Source: an uncultured Actinomycetes bacterium (GTDB taxonomy: Bacteria; Actinomycetota; Actinomycetes; Nanopelagicales; Nanopelagicaceae). Taken from it: 28,425 bases of DNA. Shown one piece after another: positions 6,751-14,464 of this stretch. The notes beneath the pieces are model-generated. The model worked only from the letters and a program-made list of their open reading frames with translations. It was not told the origin of the DNA and made no database searches. The position numbers were made by a program, and so were the translations under genes. Position 1 is the stretch's first letter; each line of letters opens with the position of its first letter. Location of the stretch: the NCBI GenBank assembly GCA_903897475.1, contig CAIUBS010000147.1, positions 1 to 28,425 of the forward strand, written 5' to 3'.

Positions 6751-7761
6751 TTAAATTTTAAATGTAGGCCGCAGCGGCAATTGCGAACTGGTATAGGCAG
6801 CATCGATCAAAATTGCTTGCGCCAGCGCATCTTTAGCATCAGTTTTAACGGGCTTGCCAAGATCTACAGCATCAGCAAAGGCTATTAATTGGTAGGTATA
6901 GGTAGAAATTGATGGCATGTGCTCAACTCGCTTATTGCTACCAACTTCAACAATAACTCTTGGATCCCAACCTGAGACTACAAAGTTAGGTAGATGAACA
7001 CTTCCCTTACTTCCAGTCACTGTTAGGGGTGCCTCGAATGCTGCTGATTCAAAATCTCCTTTAGCAAGGGCTGCAACACCATTTGGATACTTAAGTTGCA
7101 TATATAACTTGGTGTCAATTTTTCCATCTTTTGCATTAGCCTCAGTTTTAACAATGCTTGGCTCACCATTTGCCACAAGCTGGCTAATCATTCTCTGACT
7201 ATGTAGGGCGTAGCAACCAACATCCATTGTGGCGCCCCCTGCTAAATCAAATTGCAATCTAAGATCTGTTGGATTTGGCATTGGAATTAAAAGTGATGAT
7301 TCAACCTTGATTACTTCACCAATCTCACCAGATTTAATGATCGCCATTGCTCGCTGAAAAACTGGGTGGTAGTAGTAATGAAAACCTTCCATAAATACTT
7401 TATTAGCTTTATTGGCCGCAGTTAAAACCTCTTTAGCTTCGGCTGCATTACTGGCGGAGGGCTTCTCACTTAATACATGCTTGCCAGCACCAAGTGCCTT
7501 TATATTCCAAGGCCCGTGGGCACCATTGTGTAAAGCGTTGTAGACAACATCAATTTCTGGATCATTTATTAAATCTTGATATGAGGTATAGGTCTTTGCC
7601 ACCTGATACTGCTTAGCAAAGACTTCAGCCCGCACCTTATCTCTTGAAGCAACTGCAACTAATTGATGTCCAGTTGCTTGTGCTGGATAGATGATTGCAG
7701 CAGGTGCAATTCGCGCAGCACCTAAGATTCCGATCCGAAGGGGGGTTCTGGCCTGTTCCAT
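6751..7761 (-). CDS. Gfo/Idh/MocA-family NAD(P)-dependent oxidoreductase
   Basis: A 336-residue oxidoreductase. It opens with a Rossmann fold (LRIGILGAARIAPAAIIYPA, about 8-27, in place of the classical GxGxxG) and has the EKPSA motif (about 98-102), whose lysine is the conserved catalytic/cofactor residue of the family, followed by the C-terminal alpha/beta substrate domain (MEGFHYYYHP and GGATMDVGCYALHSQR, the latter holding the family's G-G-x-x-x-D-x-G-x-Y/H motif). Substrates in this family are sugars, inositols or trans-dihydrodiols; this one resembles dihydrodiol-dehydrogenase-like members, but the substrate is not assignable. It starts 17 bases after the tgt stop behind its own leaderless promoter. 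Confidence 0.87.
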   Translation of the reverse strand: MEQARTPLRIGILGAARIAPAAIIYPAQATGHQLVAVASRDKVRAEVFAKQYQVAKTYTSYQDLINDPEIDVVYNALHNGAHGPWNIKALGAGKHVLSEKPSASNAAEAKEVLTAANKANKVFMEGFHYYYHPVFQRAMAIIKSGEIGEVIKVESSLLIPMPNPTDLRLQFDLAGGATMDVGCYALHSQRMISQLVANGEPSIVKTEANAKDGKIDTKLYMQLKYPNGVAALAKGDFESAAFEAPLTVTGSKGSVHLPNFVVSGWDPRVIVEVGSNKRVEHMPSISTYTYQLIAFADAVDLGKPVKTDAKDALAQAILIDAAYTSSQLPLRPTFKI

Positions 7762-7767
7762 GTGGGT

Positions 7768-7773
7768 AATCTA
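7768..7773 (-). promoter_or_regulatory. -10 element, leaderless promoter of the Gfo/Idh/MocA gene
   Basis: TAGATT on the minus strand lies six bases before the ATG at 7761, within the 17-base gap after tgt. Confidence 0.55.
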
Positions 7774-7778
7774 CCTGC

Positions 7779-9005
7779 TTATTGATTTCCGTAGTAGCGG
7801 AGCATAAATTGATCCTTAAACTCAAAGAATGTGCCATTTTCAATGGCTAATCGCATTTTCGCAACCAACCCAACAATAAAGTGTTGATTGTGGATAGTAG
7901 CCAAGGTGGCTGCCACCATCTCTTTAGCGCGAAATAAATGACATAGATAAGCCCTGGTGTAATTTTTACAGGTATAACAATTGCAATCTTGCTCTATTGG
8001 AAAAAACTCTCTTCGGTGAGGAGCATTTGAAATATTTACTCTGCCATCTTTAGTAAAGACTGAGCTAGTTCTTGCTTGCCGAGATGGTGCAACGCAATCA
8101 AATGTATCTGCGCCATTTTCAACTCCGATAAATAAATCATCTGGCTCACCTATTCCTAAAAAGTGACGAGGTTTATCAGCAGGTAGCTCCTCATTAACCC
8201 ACTTTAAAATATCACCTAAAGATTTTTTATCTAAGGCACCTCCAATGCCAAAGCCATCAAAGGAACGCCCTGCAACATTCATTTGGGAGAGATCTTTCGC
8301 TGCCTTCCTGCGAAGATCTTCATATTGAGCCCCTTGTAATACTCCGAATAAGGCTTGATACGGTTTATCTTTTCGCTCAATTGTTAATCGCTCATGCTCT
8401 TGTAGACACCTAATAGCCCATAATCTTGTTCGCTCTAACGCCTTTTCTTGATAGCTTCTTGTGTTATGCAAAGTTGTGCACTCATCAAAACCAAAGATTA
8501 TGTCAGCTCCTAATTGGTGCTGCACCTGCATTGAGACCTCTGGGGTAAAGCGGTGAAGAGAGCCATCAAGATGTGATTTAAAGGTAACCCCATCATCATC
8601 AACATGGGCAAGTCGCTCCTTATCATCAGCGATTACCTCATCTGATTCAAAGGTATTTTCATCCATAGCGATAACCTTTTTAAATCCCACACCAAGTGAG
8701 AGCACTTGAAATCCACCAGAGTCGGTAAAGGTAGGTCCTGACCAATTCATAAATTTTCCAAGACCACCTGCTTGATCTACTAGATCTGAGCCAGGCTGTA
8801 GATATAGATGGTAGGCATTTGCCAACACTGCTTGGGCGCCTAGCTCGGTTAGAGATTCAGGTAAAACTGATTTCAAAGTAGCTTTTGTTCCTACAGGAAT
8901 AAAAGCTGGGGTATTAATGACTCCATGCGGAGTGCTTATCTGGCCAGTTCTACCTAATCGATTGGGTAGCTGCTTGCCCACTTTAAAGCTAAAGCCTGAA
9001 CTCAT
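7779..9005 (-). CDS. tgt: tRNA-guanine(34) transglycosylase
   Basis: A 408-residue TIM-barrel enzyme that exchanges guanine for a queuine precursor at the wobble position of tRNAs with GUN anticodons. Visible are TFTDSGGFQVLSLG (catalytic and substrate pocket, about 91-104), GFDECT, the GIGEPDDLF loop, the DTFDCVAPSRQARTS segment with the conserved nucleophilic aspartate region, and the C-terminal zinc site with C341, C343, C346 and H372 in the usual CxCxxC-x25-H spacing. The ATG lies 48 bases after the M13 peptidase stop. No queuosine-synthesis genes are nearby, so a salvaged or elsewhere-encoded precursor is implied. It is next to trhO, another wobble-base modifier, with one gene between. 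Confidence 0.94.
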   Translation of the reverse strand: MSSGFSFKVGKQLPNRLGRTGQISTPHGVINTPAFIPVGTKATLKSVLPESLTELGAQAVLANAYHLYLQPGSDLVDQAGGLGKFMNWSGPTFTDSGGFQVLSLGVGFKKVIAMDENTFESDEVIADDKERLAHVDDDGVTFKSHLDGSLHRFTPEVSMQVQHQLGADIIFGFDECTTLHNTRSYQEKALERTRLWAIRCLQEHERLTIERKDKPYQALFGVLQGAQYEDLRRKAAKDLSQMNVAGRSFDGFGIGGALDKKSLGDILKWVNEELPADKPRHFLGIGEPDDLFIGVENGADTFDCVAPSRQARTSSVFTKDGRVNISNAPHRREFFPIEQDCNCYTCKNYTRAYLCHLFRAKEMVAATLATIHNQHFIVGLVAKMRLAIENGTFFEFKDQFMLRYYGNQ

Positions 9006-9053
9006 ACTGCTTAGTCAACCATCACTTGCAAGGACAAGCCATTTATCCAAGTG

Positions 9054-11012
9054 CTACCAGATGCGAACCCGCTCAGCCTCTGGTAAATAATGTTTATCAC
9101 CTTCAGATACTGCAAAAGCTTGGTAAAACTCATCAAGATTAGAGACCACCTGATTACACCTAAATTCATCCGGGGAGTGAGGATCGGTAGCAAGGCGCCT
9201 TCTAACCTCCTCCGGCCGATACTTACCGCGCCAAGATTGAGCCCAACCCATAAAAAATCTTTGCTCACCGCTAAATCCATCTATTACTGGAGCAGCTTTT
9301 CCAGCAAGTGAGATTTGGTATGCCTTATAGGCAATTGTTAAGCCACCTAGATCGCCAATATTTTCACCAATTGTAAGTGCGCCATTTACCTTAACATCTG
9401 GGGCATCAGTAGGTGATAATTGGTCATACTGTTTAATTAATTTACTGGTGAGCTTTTCAAACTCAACTCGATCCTCATCACTCCACCAATTTTCTAAATT
9501 ACCATCACCATCATATTTAGAGCCTTGATCATCAAAACCATGACCAATCTCATGACCAATTACGGCACCAATGCCACCATAATTTGCTGCATCATCATCG
9601 GCTAGCACATCAAAAAATGGTGGTTGCAAAATAGCTGCCGGAAATACAATCTCATTCATTCCTGGGTTGTAATAAGCATTCACAGTTTGTGGGGTCATAT
9701 ACCACTCAGATTTATCAACCGGCTTTCCAATCTTGGCAAACTCATACTCAGTTGCAAATCTAGCTATCCTGGCTAAATTTCCAATTAGATCATTTGGGGT
9801 TATCTCTAATTTGCTGTAATCGCGCCACTTATCTGGATAGCCAATCTTGGGTATAAATTTATCTAACTTAATAAATGCCTTCTGCTTTGTTTCAGGGCCC
9901 ATCCAGGTAAGAGCTGCAATATCTTCTCGATAAGCTTGAATTAAATTTGCTACTAATTGCTGCATCCGCACCTTGGCGGTATGGCCAAAGTGGCGCTCAA
10001 CATAGATCTGACCAACTGCCTCACCGAGAGCTGCCTCAACTAATCCCACACCCCGCTTCCACCGCTGCTTTAATTGGGGGATTCCAGAGAGGGTAGTTCC
10101 GTAAAAATTAAAGTTTTCATCCACTAATTGACTATTTAAATATGGAGCGCTGGCCGAAAGTATGTGCCAGGCAAGCCAGGCCTGCCACTTATCCAACTCA
10201 AAATTACCTAATAACTTTGATAGACCCTCAAAGTAAGAGGGTTGACGAACAATTACCTGCTCTAAAACATGTGGCGGAGTCTGGCTTGCTTTAATCCACT
10301 CTTGCCAATCAAACTCTGGACAGAGGCTGCTTAATTGGGCAAAGCTTTTTTTATTGTAGGTAAGGGTGGCATCTCTATCTTTGACCTGATCCCAATGGGA
10401 GATAGCAATCTTTGTCTCTAGCTCTAATACCTGCTTGGCCTTTAAGCTGCCATCTTCGATTTGTGCCAGGGAAAACATCTTTTCAACATGTAATAAGAAG
10501 GCCTGCCTAATTGGCTCATACTCATCCTCTCGGTAGTAGGCCTCATCTGGAAGTGATAAACCACTTTGGCCAAGATAGACAATATTTTTCGTTGAATCTT
10601 TATGGTCAGTACTTACAAATGTATAAAACAATCCACCTAAGCCACGTCGTTCTTCATCACCTAAAAATTTAATAAAATCTAATCTGTTTTTTACTGATTT
10701 CACCTTCTCTAAATCACCCTTTATTGGAGATATCCCAAGAGCTTCTATCCGAGCCTCATCCATAAATGAGCCATATAAATCACCAATTTTTTGGGCATTA
10801 CTGCCGACAGGACCTTTACTTTCAGCCTGCTGCAAAATGATCTCTTTAACCTGTTTTTCTGCCTCTTCATAGAGCCGATAAAAGGCGCCATCACTAGCTC
10901 GATCTGCTGGAATCACAGATTCTTTTAACCACTTGCCATTCATAAATCTAAATAGATCATCTTGGGCTCTAACAGATTGATCAATGTGGTTTAGGTCAAG
11001 ACCGCTTCGCAT
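9054..11012 (-). CDS. M13-family (neprilysin/PepO-like) zinc metallopeptidase
   Basis: A 652-residue peptidase of family M13. The zinc site is HEIGH at 487-491, with the third ligand E550 and D554 in GENIGDLGG (ExxxD). The family's NAYYNPGMNEIVFPA motif precedes it, and the family's C-terminal WxxW-like and CxxW region is represented by RCNQVVSNLDEF and a final RIW. The N terminus (DLNHIDQSVRAQDDLFRFMNGKW) is the normal start of bacterial soluble members, with no signal peptide or membrane anchor, so it is probably cytoplasmic and acts on short peptides. The ATG follows TAGGCT by nine bases, so its mRNA may also have almost no leader. The strong terminator at 11055-11088 insulates it from the H1-like gene. 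Confidence 0.93.
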   Translation of the reverse strand: MRSGLDLNHIDQSVRAQDDLFRFMNGKWLKESVIPADRASDGAFYRLYEEAEKQVKEIILQQAESKGPVGSNAQKIGDLYGSFMDEARIEALGISPIKGDLEKVKSVKNRLDFIKFLGDEERRGLGGLFYTFVSTDHKDSTKNIVYLGQSGLSLPDEAYYREDEYEPIRQAFLLHVEKMFSLAQIEDGSLKAKQVLELETKIAISHWDQVKDRDATLTYNKKSFAQLSSLCPEFDWQEWIKASQTPPHVLEQVIVRQPSYFEGLSKLLGNFELDKWQAWLAWHILSASAPYLNSQLVDENFNFYGTTLSGIPQLKQRWKRGVGLVEAALGEAVGQIYVERHFGHTAKVRMQQLVANLIQAYREDIAALTWMGPETKQKAFIKLDKFIPKIGYPDKWRDYSKLEITPNDLIGNLARIARFATEYEFAKIGKPVDKSEWYMTPQTVNAYYNPGMNEIVFPAAILQPPFFDVLADDDAANYGGIGAVIGHEIGHGFDDQGSKYDGDGNLENWWSDEDRVEFEKLTSKLIKQYDQLSPTDAPDVKVNGALTIGENIGDLGGLTIAYKAYQISLAGKAAPVIDGFSGEQRFFMGWAQSWRGKYRPEEVRRRLATDPHSPDEFRCNQVVSNLDEFYQAFAVSEGDKHYLPEAERVRIW

Positions 11013-11054
11013 TATGGGGCAAGCCTACCTAGTATTAAAAAGTTTTATGGCAAT

Positions 11055-11088
11055 AAAAAACCCCGCCATTTAACTGGCGGGGTTTTTT
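11055..11088. terminator. Strong bidirectional intrinsic terminator
   Basis: A perfect 14-base inverted repeat: six A, then CCCCGCCA, a six-base loop, TGGCGGGG, then six T. It is symmetrical and works on either strand; here it ends the leftward mRNA of the H1-like gene (stop at 11099). Confidence 0.92.
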
Positions 11089-11098
11089 AGTTAATAAC

Positions 11099-11251
11099 TT
11101 ACTTTGCAGCTTTCTTACGACGACGACGCTTTGGAGCAGCCTTTGCTGCTTTCTTACGACGACGACGCTTTGGGGCAGCTTTAGCAGCAGCCTTCTTACG
11201 ACGACGCTTTGGTGCAGCTTTTGCTGCTTTCTTACGACGCTTTGCAGCCAC
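11099..11251 (-). CDS. Histone H1-tail-like Lys/Arg/Ala-rich protein (50 residues)
   Basis: A 50-residue ORF starting at GTG with GGAG six bases upstream; an in-frame TAG lies four codons before the GTG, so the start cannot be earlier. The product is made of Lys, Arg, Ala and three Pro only, apart from the initiator. It contains four KRR..KKAA blocks, in which the arginine run grows from two to three to four to four, separated by AKAAP linkers. Such composition is typical of histone H1 C-terminal tails and of bacterial H1-like or nucleoid-associated basic tails, so DNA (or RNA) binding and compaction is a reasonable inference; a ribosome-associated basic peptide is an alternative. It has its own terminator and a hairpin in the leader, so it is an independent gene. 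No folded domain is visible. Confidence 0.8.
   Translation of the reverse strand: MAAKRRKKAAKAAPKRRRKKAAAKAAPKRRRRKKAAKAAPKRRRRKKAAK
11099..11251 (-). repeat. In-frame tandem repeat inside the H1-like gene
   Basis: Units of about 36-42 bases encode KRR(R)(R)KKAA plus AKAAP and are repeated nearly four times (the first shorter), with synonymous differences in the Ala codons and repeat-number variation in CGT (Arg). Such arrays can expand or contract by slippage. Confidence 0.8.
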
Positions 11252-11582
11252 GTAGATCTCCTATCAAAGTGGTTCGATCCGTCACCGAACCTGTTTCATG
11301 GATAAGCGTGGCACTAAATGGCAAAACTTTCCACTTATTTGGCAAAAATAACGAAGCGTGTCGCAACTATATTTTTTAAATTTTTTATGCATTTTTTTCT
11401 AAAAATTACCCAAATTTGTGCCAACAATTACCAAAAATCTACTGATGAGTTAATTTTTTGGTTATTTTTTTCATTTTTTACCGAAAAAGTTGCGAAAAAT
11501 ATTAAAAATTGCAATTTTTGGGCAAATTCAGACGATTTTGCTGCCAATTTCTGGCCAATAACCGGCCATATTGGTCGCTTAG
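11252..11582. other. Gene-free, phased A/T-tract region (candidate intrinsically curved DNA)
   Basis: This 331-base gap between the H1-like gene and panB holds at least thirteen runs of five or more A/T at 11372-377, 381-386, 392-398, 401-405, 412-417, 433-437, 454-459, 465-471, 474-479, 484-488, 495-499, 504-508 and 515-519. Their centres advance by about 10.2 bases per helical turn over 142 bases, which is the arrangement that bends DNA. It also has a palindrome at 11504-11519 (AAAAATTGCAATTTTT) and short direct repeats: AAGCGTG at 11304 and 11354, TGGCAAAA at 11319 and 11340. It lies just upstream of the H1-like gene. A 90-codon open frame on the plus strand (11318-11590) seems to be a by-product of its composition. 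Confidence 0.6.
11271..11291 (-). promoter_or_regulatory. Hairpin in the leader of the H1-like gene
   Basis: GGTTCG pairs with CGAACC around a nine-base loop, about 20 bases upstream of the GTG start. It could stabilise the mRNA 5' end or be an operator. Confidence 0.4.
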
Positions 11583-12392
11583 CTAATTAAAACTCTGCTC
11601 ACTTGTCGGAAAGGTGCCAGTAGCCACATCAGCGGCAAACTCTTTGGCTGCATCACGCATCTCTTTGCGCAAATTTCTATATGCCTTGGCAAGTTTGGGC
11701 GGATTTTGGGTGATGCCCATTAAATCTGTCCAAACTAATACCTGGCCATCGCAATCCTTACCAGCCCCAATGCCAATAGTTGGAATCTTTAACTCACTAC
11801 TTATCTCTTTAGCAAGTGCTGCTGGTATCGCTTCTAAGACCAGGGCAAATACTCCAGCTGCCTCCAATGCTTTGGCATCAGCTTTAATTCGCTCACCATC
11901 TTCTCCGCGCCCTTGCACCTTAAAGCCACCTAAAGTGTGAACTGATTGTGGGGTAAGACCAAGATGGCCCATCACTGGAATACCAGCTTGGATTAATTTT
12001 TCAATCTGGGGCACGATTTTTTTACCACCCTCAAGCTTTACCGCTTGCACCTTTGCCTCTTTAAAAAATCTAACCCCCGTAACCAATGCTTGCTCAGCTG
12101 AGCTCTCATAAGAGCCAAAGGGAAAATCAACTACCACCATAGCTTTACTAGTTGCATTAACTACTGATCTTGCCAGTGGGATTAATTCATCTACTGTGAC
12201 TGGAATAGTGTTTTCATAAGCTAGAAAATTATTACCTGCTGAATCTCCAACTAACAAAACTGGAATATCTGCCTCATCAAATATCGATGCAGTCATCTGT
12301 TCATAGCAGGTTAGCATCGCCCACTTTTGCCCAGCAGCTTTTTTAGCAGCCAAATCTAGGGTTGAGGTTCGCATACTTTGAGCATTGCTCAT
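11583..12392 (-). CDS. panB: 3-methyl-2-oxobutanoate hydroxymethyltransferase
   Basis: A 269-residue enzyme that makes ketopantoate from 2-oxoisovalerate and methylene-tetrahydrofolate, the first committed step of pantothenate (coenzyme A) synthesis. It has the family's TCYEQMTASIFDEADIPVLLVGDS N-terminal pattern with metal-site aspartates (VGDSAGN, VVVDFPFGSY), MGHLGLTPQSVHTLGGFKVQG, and IGIGAGKDCDGQVLVWTDLMG near the end. I choose ATG 12392 because it has AAGGAGAG just upstream and matches the usual N terminus; an in-frame ATG at 12467 would add 25 residues unlike the family. The palindrome CCTATATAGG (12415-12424) lies 20 bases upstream and may contain the promoter's -10 element. Divergent from nadE. 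Confidence 0.93.
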   Translation of the reverse strand: MSNAQSMRTSTLDLAAKKAAGQKWAMLTCYEQMTASIFDEADIPVLLVGDSAGNNFLAYENTIPVTVDELIPLARSVVNATSKAMVVVDFPFGSYESSAEQALVTGVRFFKEAKVQAVKLEGGKKIVPQIEKLIQAGIPVMGHLGLTPQSVHTLGGFKVQGRGEDGERIKADAKALEAAGVFALVLEAIPAALAKEISSELKIPTIGIGAGKDCDGQVLVWTDLMGITQNPPKLAKAYRNLRKEMRDAAKEFAADVATGTFPTSEQSFN

Positions 12393-12485
12393 ATTTCTCT
12401 CCTTAAGATCAAGGCCTATATAGGTCCCTGTCTTTTCTCGGTAGGACAACTTTAACTCACCTGTCATCTTGTGCGCTACCTGAGG

Positions 12486-12491
12486 TACTCT
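12486..12491 (+). promoter_or_regulatory. -10 element, leaderless promoter of nadE
   Basis: TACTCT is exactly six bases before the GTG start at 12498; no Shine-Dalgarno sequence is present. Confidence 0.55.
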
Positions 12492-12497
12492 TGAAAA

Positions 12498-14192
12498 GTG
12501 AATAACACCGGTCAGATTAGAGTCGCCCTTGCCCAGATCAATCCAACAGTTGGTGATCTAGCAAAAAATGCTGATCTAGTATCTAAGTACGCCTTTGATG
12601 CGGCAAATGCCGGTGCAGTAATTGTGGTTTACCCCGAGATGGTTTTAACTGGTTATCCAGTTGAGGATCTAGCAAATCGCCCATCCTTTCAAAGTGCATC
12701 CTTAGCTGCAGTTGATTCTCTTGCTAAGCGAATAAATAACGAGGGTAATGGTGATCTAACTTTATTAGTTGGCTACCTAGGCCAAAGTGAGAGTGCTAAA
12801 CCACAAAATTGTGTGGCCGTGATTTATCGAGGTGAGATTGTTGCCACCTATATAAAGCACCATCTGCCAAATTATGGGGTCTTTGATGAGTATCGAAATT
12901 TTGTCCCCGGTAATCACTCACTTGTGATTCGAGTGTGCGGGGTTGATATCGGAATTGCCATTTGTGAAGATATTTGGAAAACCGGTGGACCAGTGGCTGA
13001 GCTTTCAAAGCGAAATATTGGATTGCTGCTAGTTCCAAATGGCTCCCCATATGAGATCAATAAGGATGATGCCAGATTGGAGTTAGTTAAACAGCGCGCC
13101 CTAGAGGTTGGTGCTCCACTGGCTTATGTAAATATGGTCGGTGGCCAAGATGATTTAGTTTTTGATGGCGACACAATTGTGGTGGGAAAAACTGGTGAGG
13201 TAATTGCTCGGGCCCCACAATTTGAAGAGGGGCTAATGATTATTGATCTTGATGTGGCTATCGCCTCCAGTGATCCTGATTTGGTAATTTCAAATCCGCC
13301 AATACTTAAGTATCAGAAGATTAAGGCCGGAATAGCCCGCAGATTAGGTGAGAGTGAGGAGATCTGGGAGGGGTTGGTTTTAGGGCTAAAGGATTATGTT
13401 GAAAAAAATAATTTTAAATCAGTGTTAATTGGATTATCTGGTGGGATTGATTCAGCATTAGTTGCTACCTTGGCCGCAGATGCCATTGGTGCAGATCGGG
13501 TCTATGGGGTGGCAATGCCAAGTAAGTACTCATCTGAGCATTCATTAACAGATGCCAAACAGTTGGCTGAAAATATTGGTTTAAATTATCGAATAATTGA
13601 GATCACCCCAATGGTGGCAAATCTTTTAGAAAACCTTCGATTAGATGGCGTTGCTGAGGAGAATCTGCAGGCCAGAGTTCGCGGAATTACTTTGATGGGA
13701 TTATCAAACCAAGAGGGCCATCTAGTTTTAGCAACTGGTAATAAATCTGAGTTAGCAGTTGGCTACTCCACCTTGTATGGCGATGCTGTTGGTGGCTTTG
13801 CGCCAATTAAGGATCTATATAAAACACAGGTGTGGCACCTTGCCACCTGGCGAAATGAGTTAGCAATTTTGCAGGGACAGACCCCACCTATTCCAGTTAA
13901 CTCAATTACTAAAGAGCCAAGTGCTGAGCTTGCGCCAAATCAAAAGGACTCAGATTCACTTCCACCATATGAAGTCCTAGATAAAATTCTTAACATCTAT
14001 ATTGATCAAGATGGTGGCCGGCCAAAGGCGCTTTCTGCCGGATTTAACCCAGAGCTAGTAGATAAAGTCGTTAGATTGGTCGATCGCGCCGAGTATAAAA
14101 GGCGTCAGTATCCACCTGGAACAAAGATCTCAAGCCGGGCCTTTGGTAAGGATCGTAGATTGCCAATTACCTCACATTGGAATGAGTCTTAA
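12498..14192 (+). CDS. nadE: Glutamine-dependent NAD(+) synthetase
   Basis: A 564-residue two-domain enzyme that amidates nicotinic acid adenine dinucleotide to NAD, using ammonia released from glutamine. The N-terminal nitrilase/CN-hydrolase domain (about 7-270) shows the catalytic triad E47 (YPEMVLTGYP), K120 (KHHLPNYGVFDE) and C156 (ICEDIW). The C-terminal ATP-pyrophosphatase domain has the P-loop SGGIDS at 314-319, followed by ATGNKSELAVGYSTLYGDAVGGFAP and SAELAPNQKDSDSLPPY, which bind ATP and the substrate adenylate. The length matches the common two-domain bacterial form. It starts at GTG, with a leaderless promoter six bases upstream, and is divergent from panB. Confidence 0.95.
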   Translation: MNNTGQIRVALAQINPTVGDLAKNADLVSKYAFDAANAGAVIVVYPEMVLTGYPVEDLANRPSFQSASLAAVDSLAKRINNEGNGDLTLLVGYLGQSESAKPQNCVAVIYRGEIVATYIKHHLPNYGVFDEYRNFVPGNHSLVIRVCGVDIGIAICEDIWKTGGPVAELSKRNIGLLLVPNGSPYEINKDDARLELVKQRALEVGAPLAYVNMVGGQDDLVFDGDTIVVGKTGEVIARAPQFEEGLMIIDLDVAIASSDPDLVISNPPILKYQKIKAGIARRLGESEEIWEGLVLGLKDYVEKNNFKSVLIGLSGGIDSALVATLAADAIGADRVYGVAMPSKYSSEHSLTDAKQLAENIGLNYRIIEITPMVANLLENLRLDGVAEENLQARVRGITLMGLSNQEGHLVLATGNKSELAVGYSTLYGDAVGGFAPIKDLYKTQVWHLATWRNELAILQGQTPPIPVNSITKEPSAELAPNQKDSDSLPPYEVLDKILNIYIDQDGGRPKALSAGFNPELVDKVVRLVDRAEYKRRQYPPGTKISSRAFGKDRRLPITSHWNES

Positions 14193-14228
14193 TTATTTTT
14201 AGGCGTAAATTGATAACACGCAAACTCT

Positions 14229-14256
14229 TTGCAATTAGTCTTTAATTACATACTTT
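14229..14256 (+). promoter_or_regulatory. Promoter of the cysteine leader and cysK-cysE
   Basis: TTGCAA (14229-14234), a 16-base spacer and TACTTT (14251-14256). Transcription would begin near 14263, leaving only a few bases before the leader peptide ATG at 14271. Confidence 0.5.
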
Positions 14257-14270
14257 GCCATGATTTACCC

Positions 14271-14366
14271 ATGACAATCTCAACTCCTACCGCTGGTATT
14301 AATCGCTGGTACTTCACCCGTCGTCGGGTAGTTGATTTTGGCCGCATTACCTCTTGTTGCTGCTAA
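14271..14366 (+). CDS. Cysteine leader peptide (31 residues, ends in Ser-Cys-Cys-Cys)
   Basis: A 31-codon ORF, 98 bases before cysK. Its second half reads TRRRVVDFGRITSCCC, with three consecutive Cys codons (TGT TGC TGC) directly before the TAA. Leader peptides with an R-rich VDxGR segment and a terminal poly-Cys tract are known upstream of cysteine and sulfur genes in Actinobacteria, including mycobacteria, where stalling at the Cys codons raises expression of the downstream gene. The match in motif, position and target (cysK-cysE) makes this a cysteine-responsive attenuator. An internal hairpin (ACCCG 14316-14320 with CGGGT 14325-14329, extended by ACT/AGT) lies in the RRR codons. It is too short and too specialised to be an ordinary enzyme. 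Confidence 0.88.
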   Translation: MTISTPTAGINRWYFTRRRVVDFGRITSCCC

Positions 14367-14457
14367 TTTAAATTTTAATTCAACTCCATCTGGCATATCT
14401 ATGCCAAAACTAAATCTGCTTTTTCAAAAAAACTAGAAAACTACCAAAAAAGGAAGG
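14316..14457 (+). promoter_or_regulatory. Possible alternative pairings of the cysK leader RNA
   Basis: GGTAGTT (14327-14333, inside the leader ORF) is perfectly complementary to AACTACC (14439-14445), six bases before the cysK Shine-Dalgarno AGGAAGG (14451-14457). This pairing competes with the ACCCG/CGGGT hairpin. A separate hairpin TGGCATA/TATGCCA (14391-14406) lies between them. Translation through the Cys codons could shift the balance. The pairing is seen; the mechanism is inference. Confidence 0.45.
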
Positions 14458-14464
14458 CAAGAAA

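Noticed and set aside
11318..11590. A 90-codon open frame on the plus strand starting at ATG 11318
   Set aside because: It is Phe/Asn/Lys rich, follows the phased A/T tracts, has no ribosome site or leaderless hexamer, and overlaps the end of panB; it matches no family I know.
12415..12424. CCTATATAGG palindrome as a regulator site before panB
   Set aside because: It probably just contains a TATA-like -10 element; a ten-base AT-rich palindrome is not enough to claim an operator.
12393..12467. A longer panB starting at the in-frame ATG 12467
   Set aside because: The extra 25 residues do not resemble PanB, and ATG 12392 has a strong ribosome site and the expected N terminus.
14193..14270. Terminator after nadE
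   Set aside because: I found no stem followed by a T run; only AT-rich sequence and the cys leader promoter.
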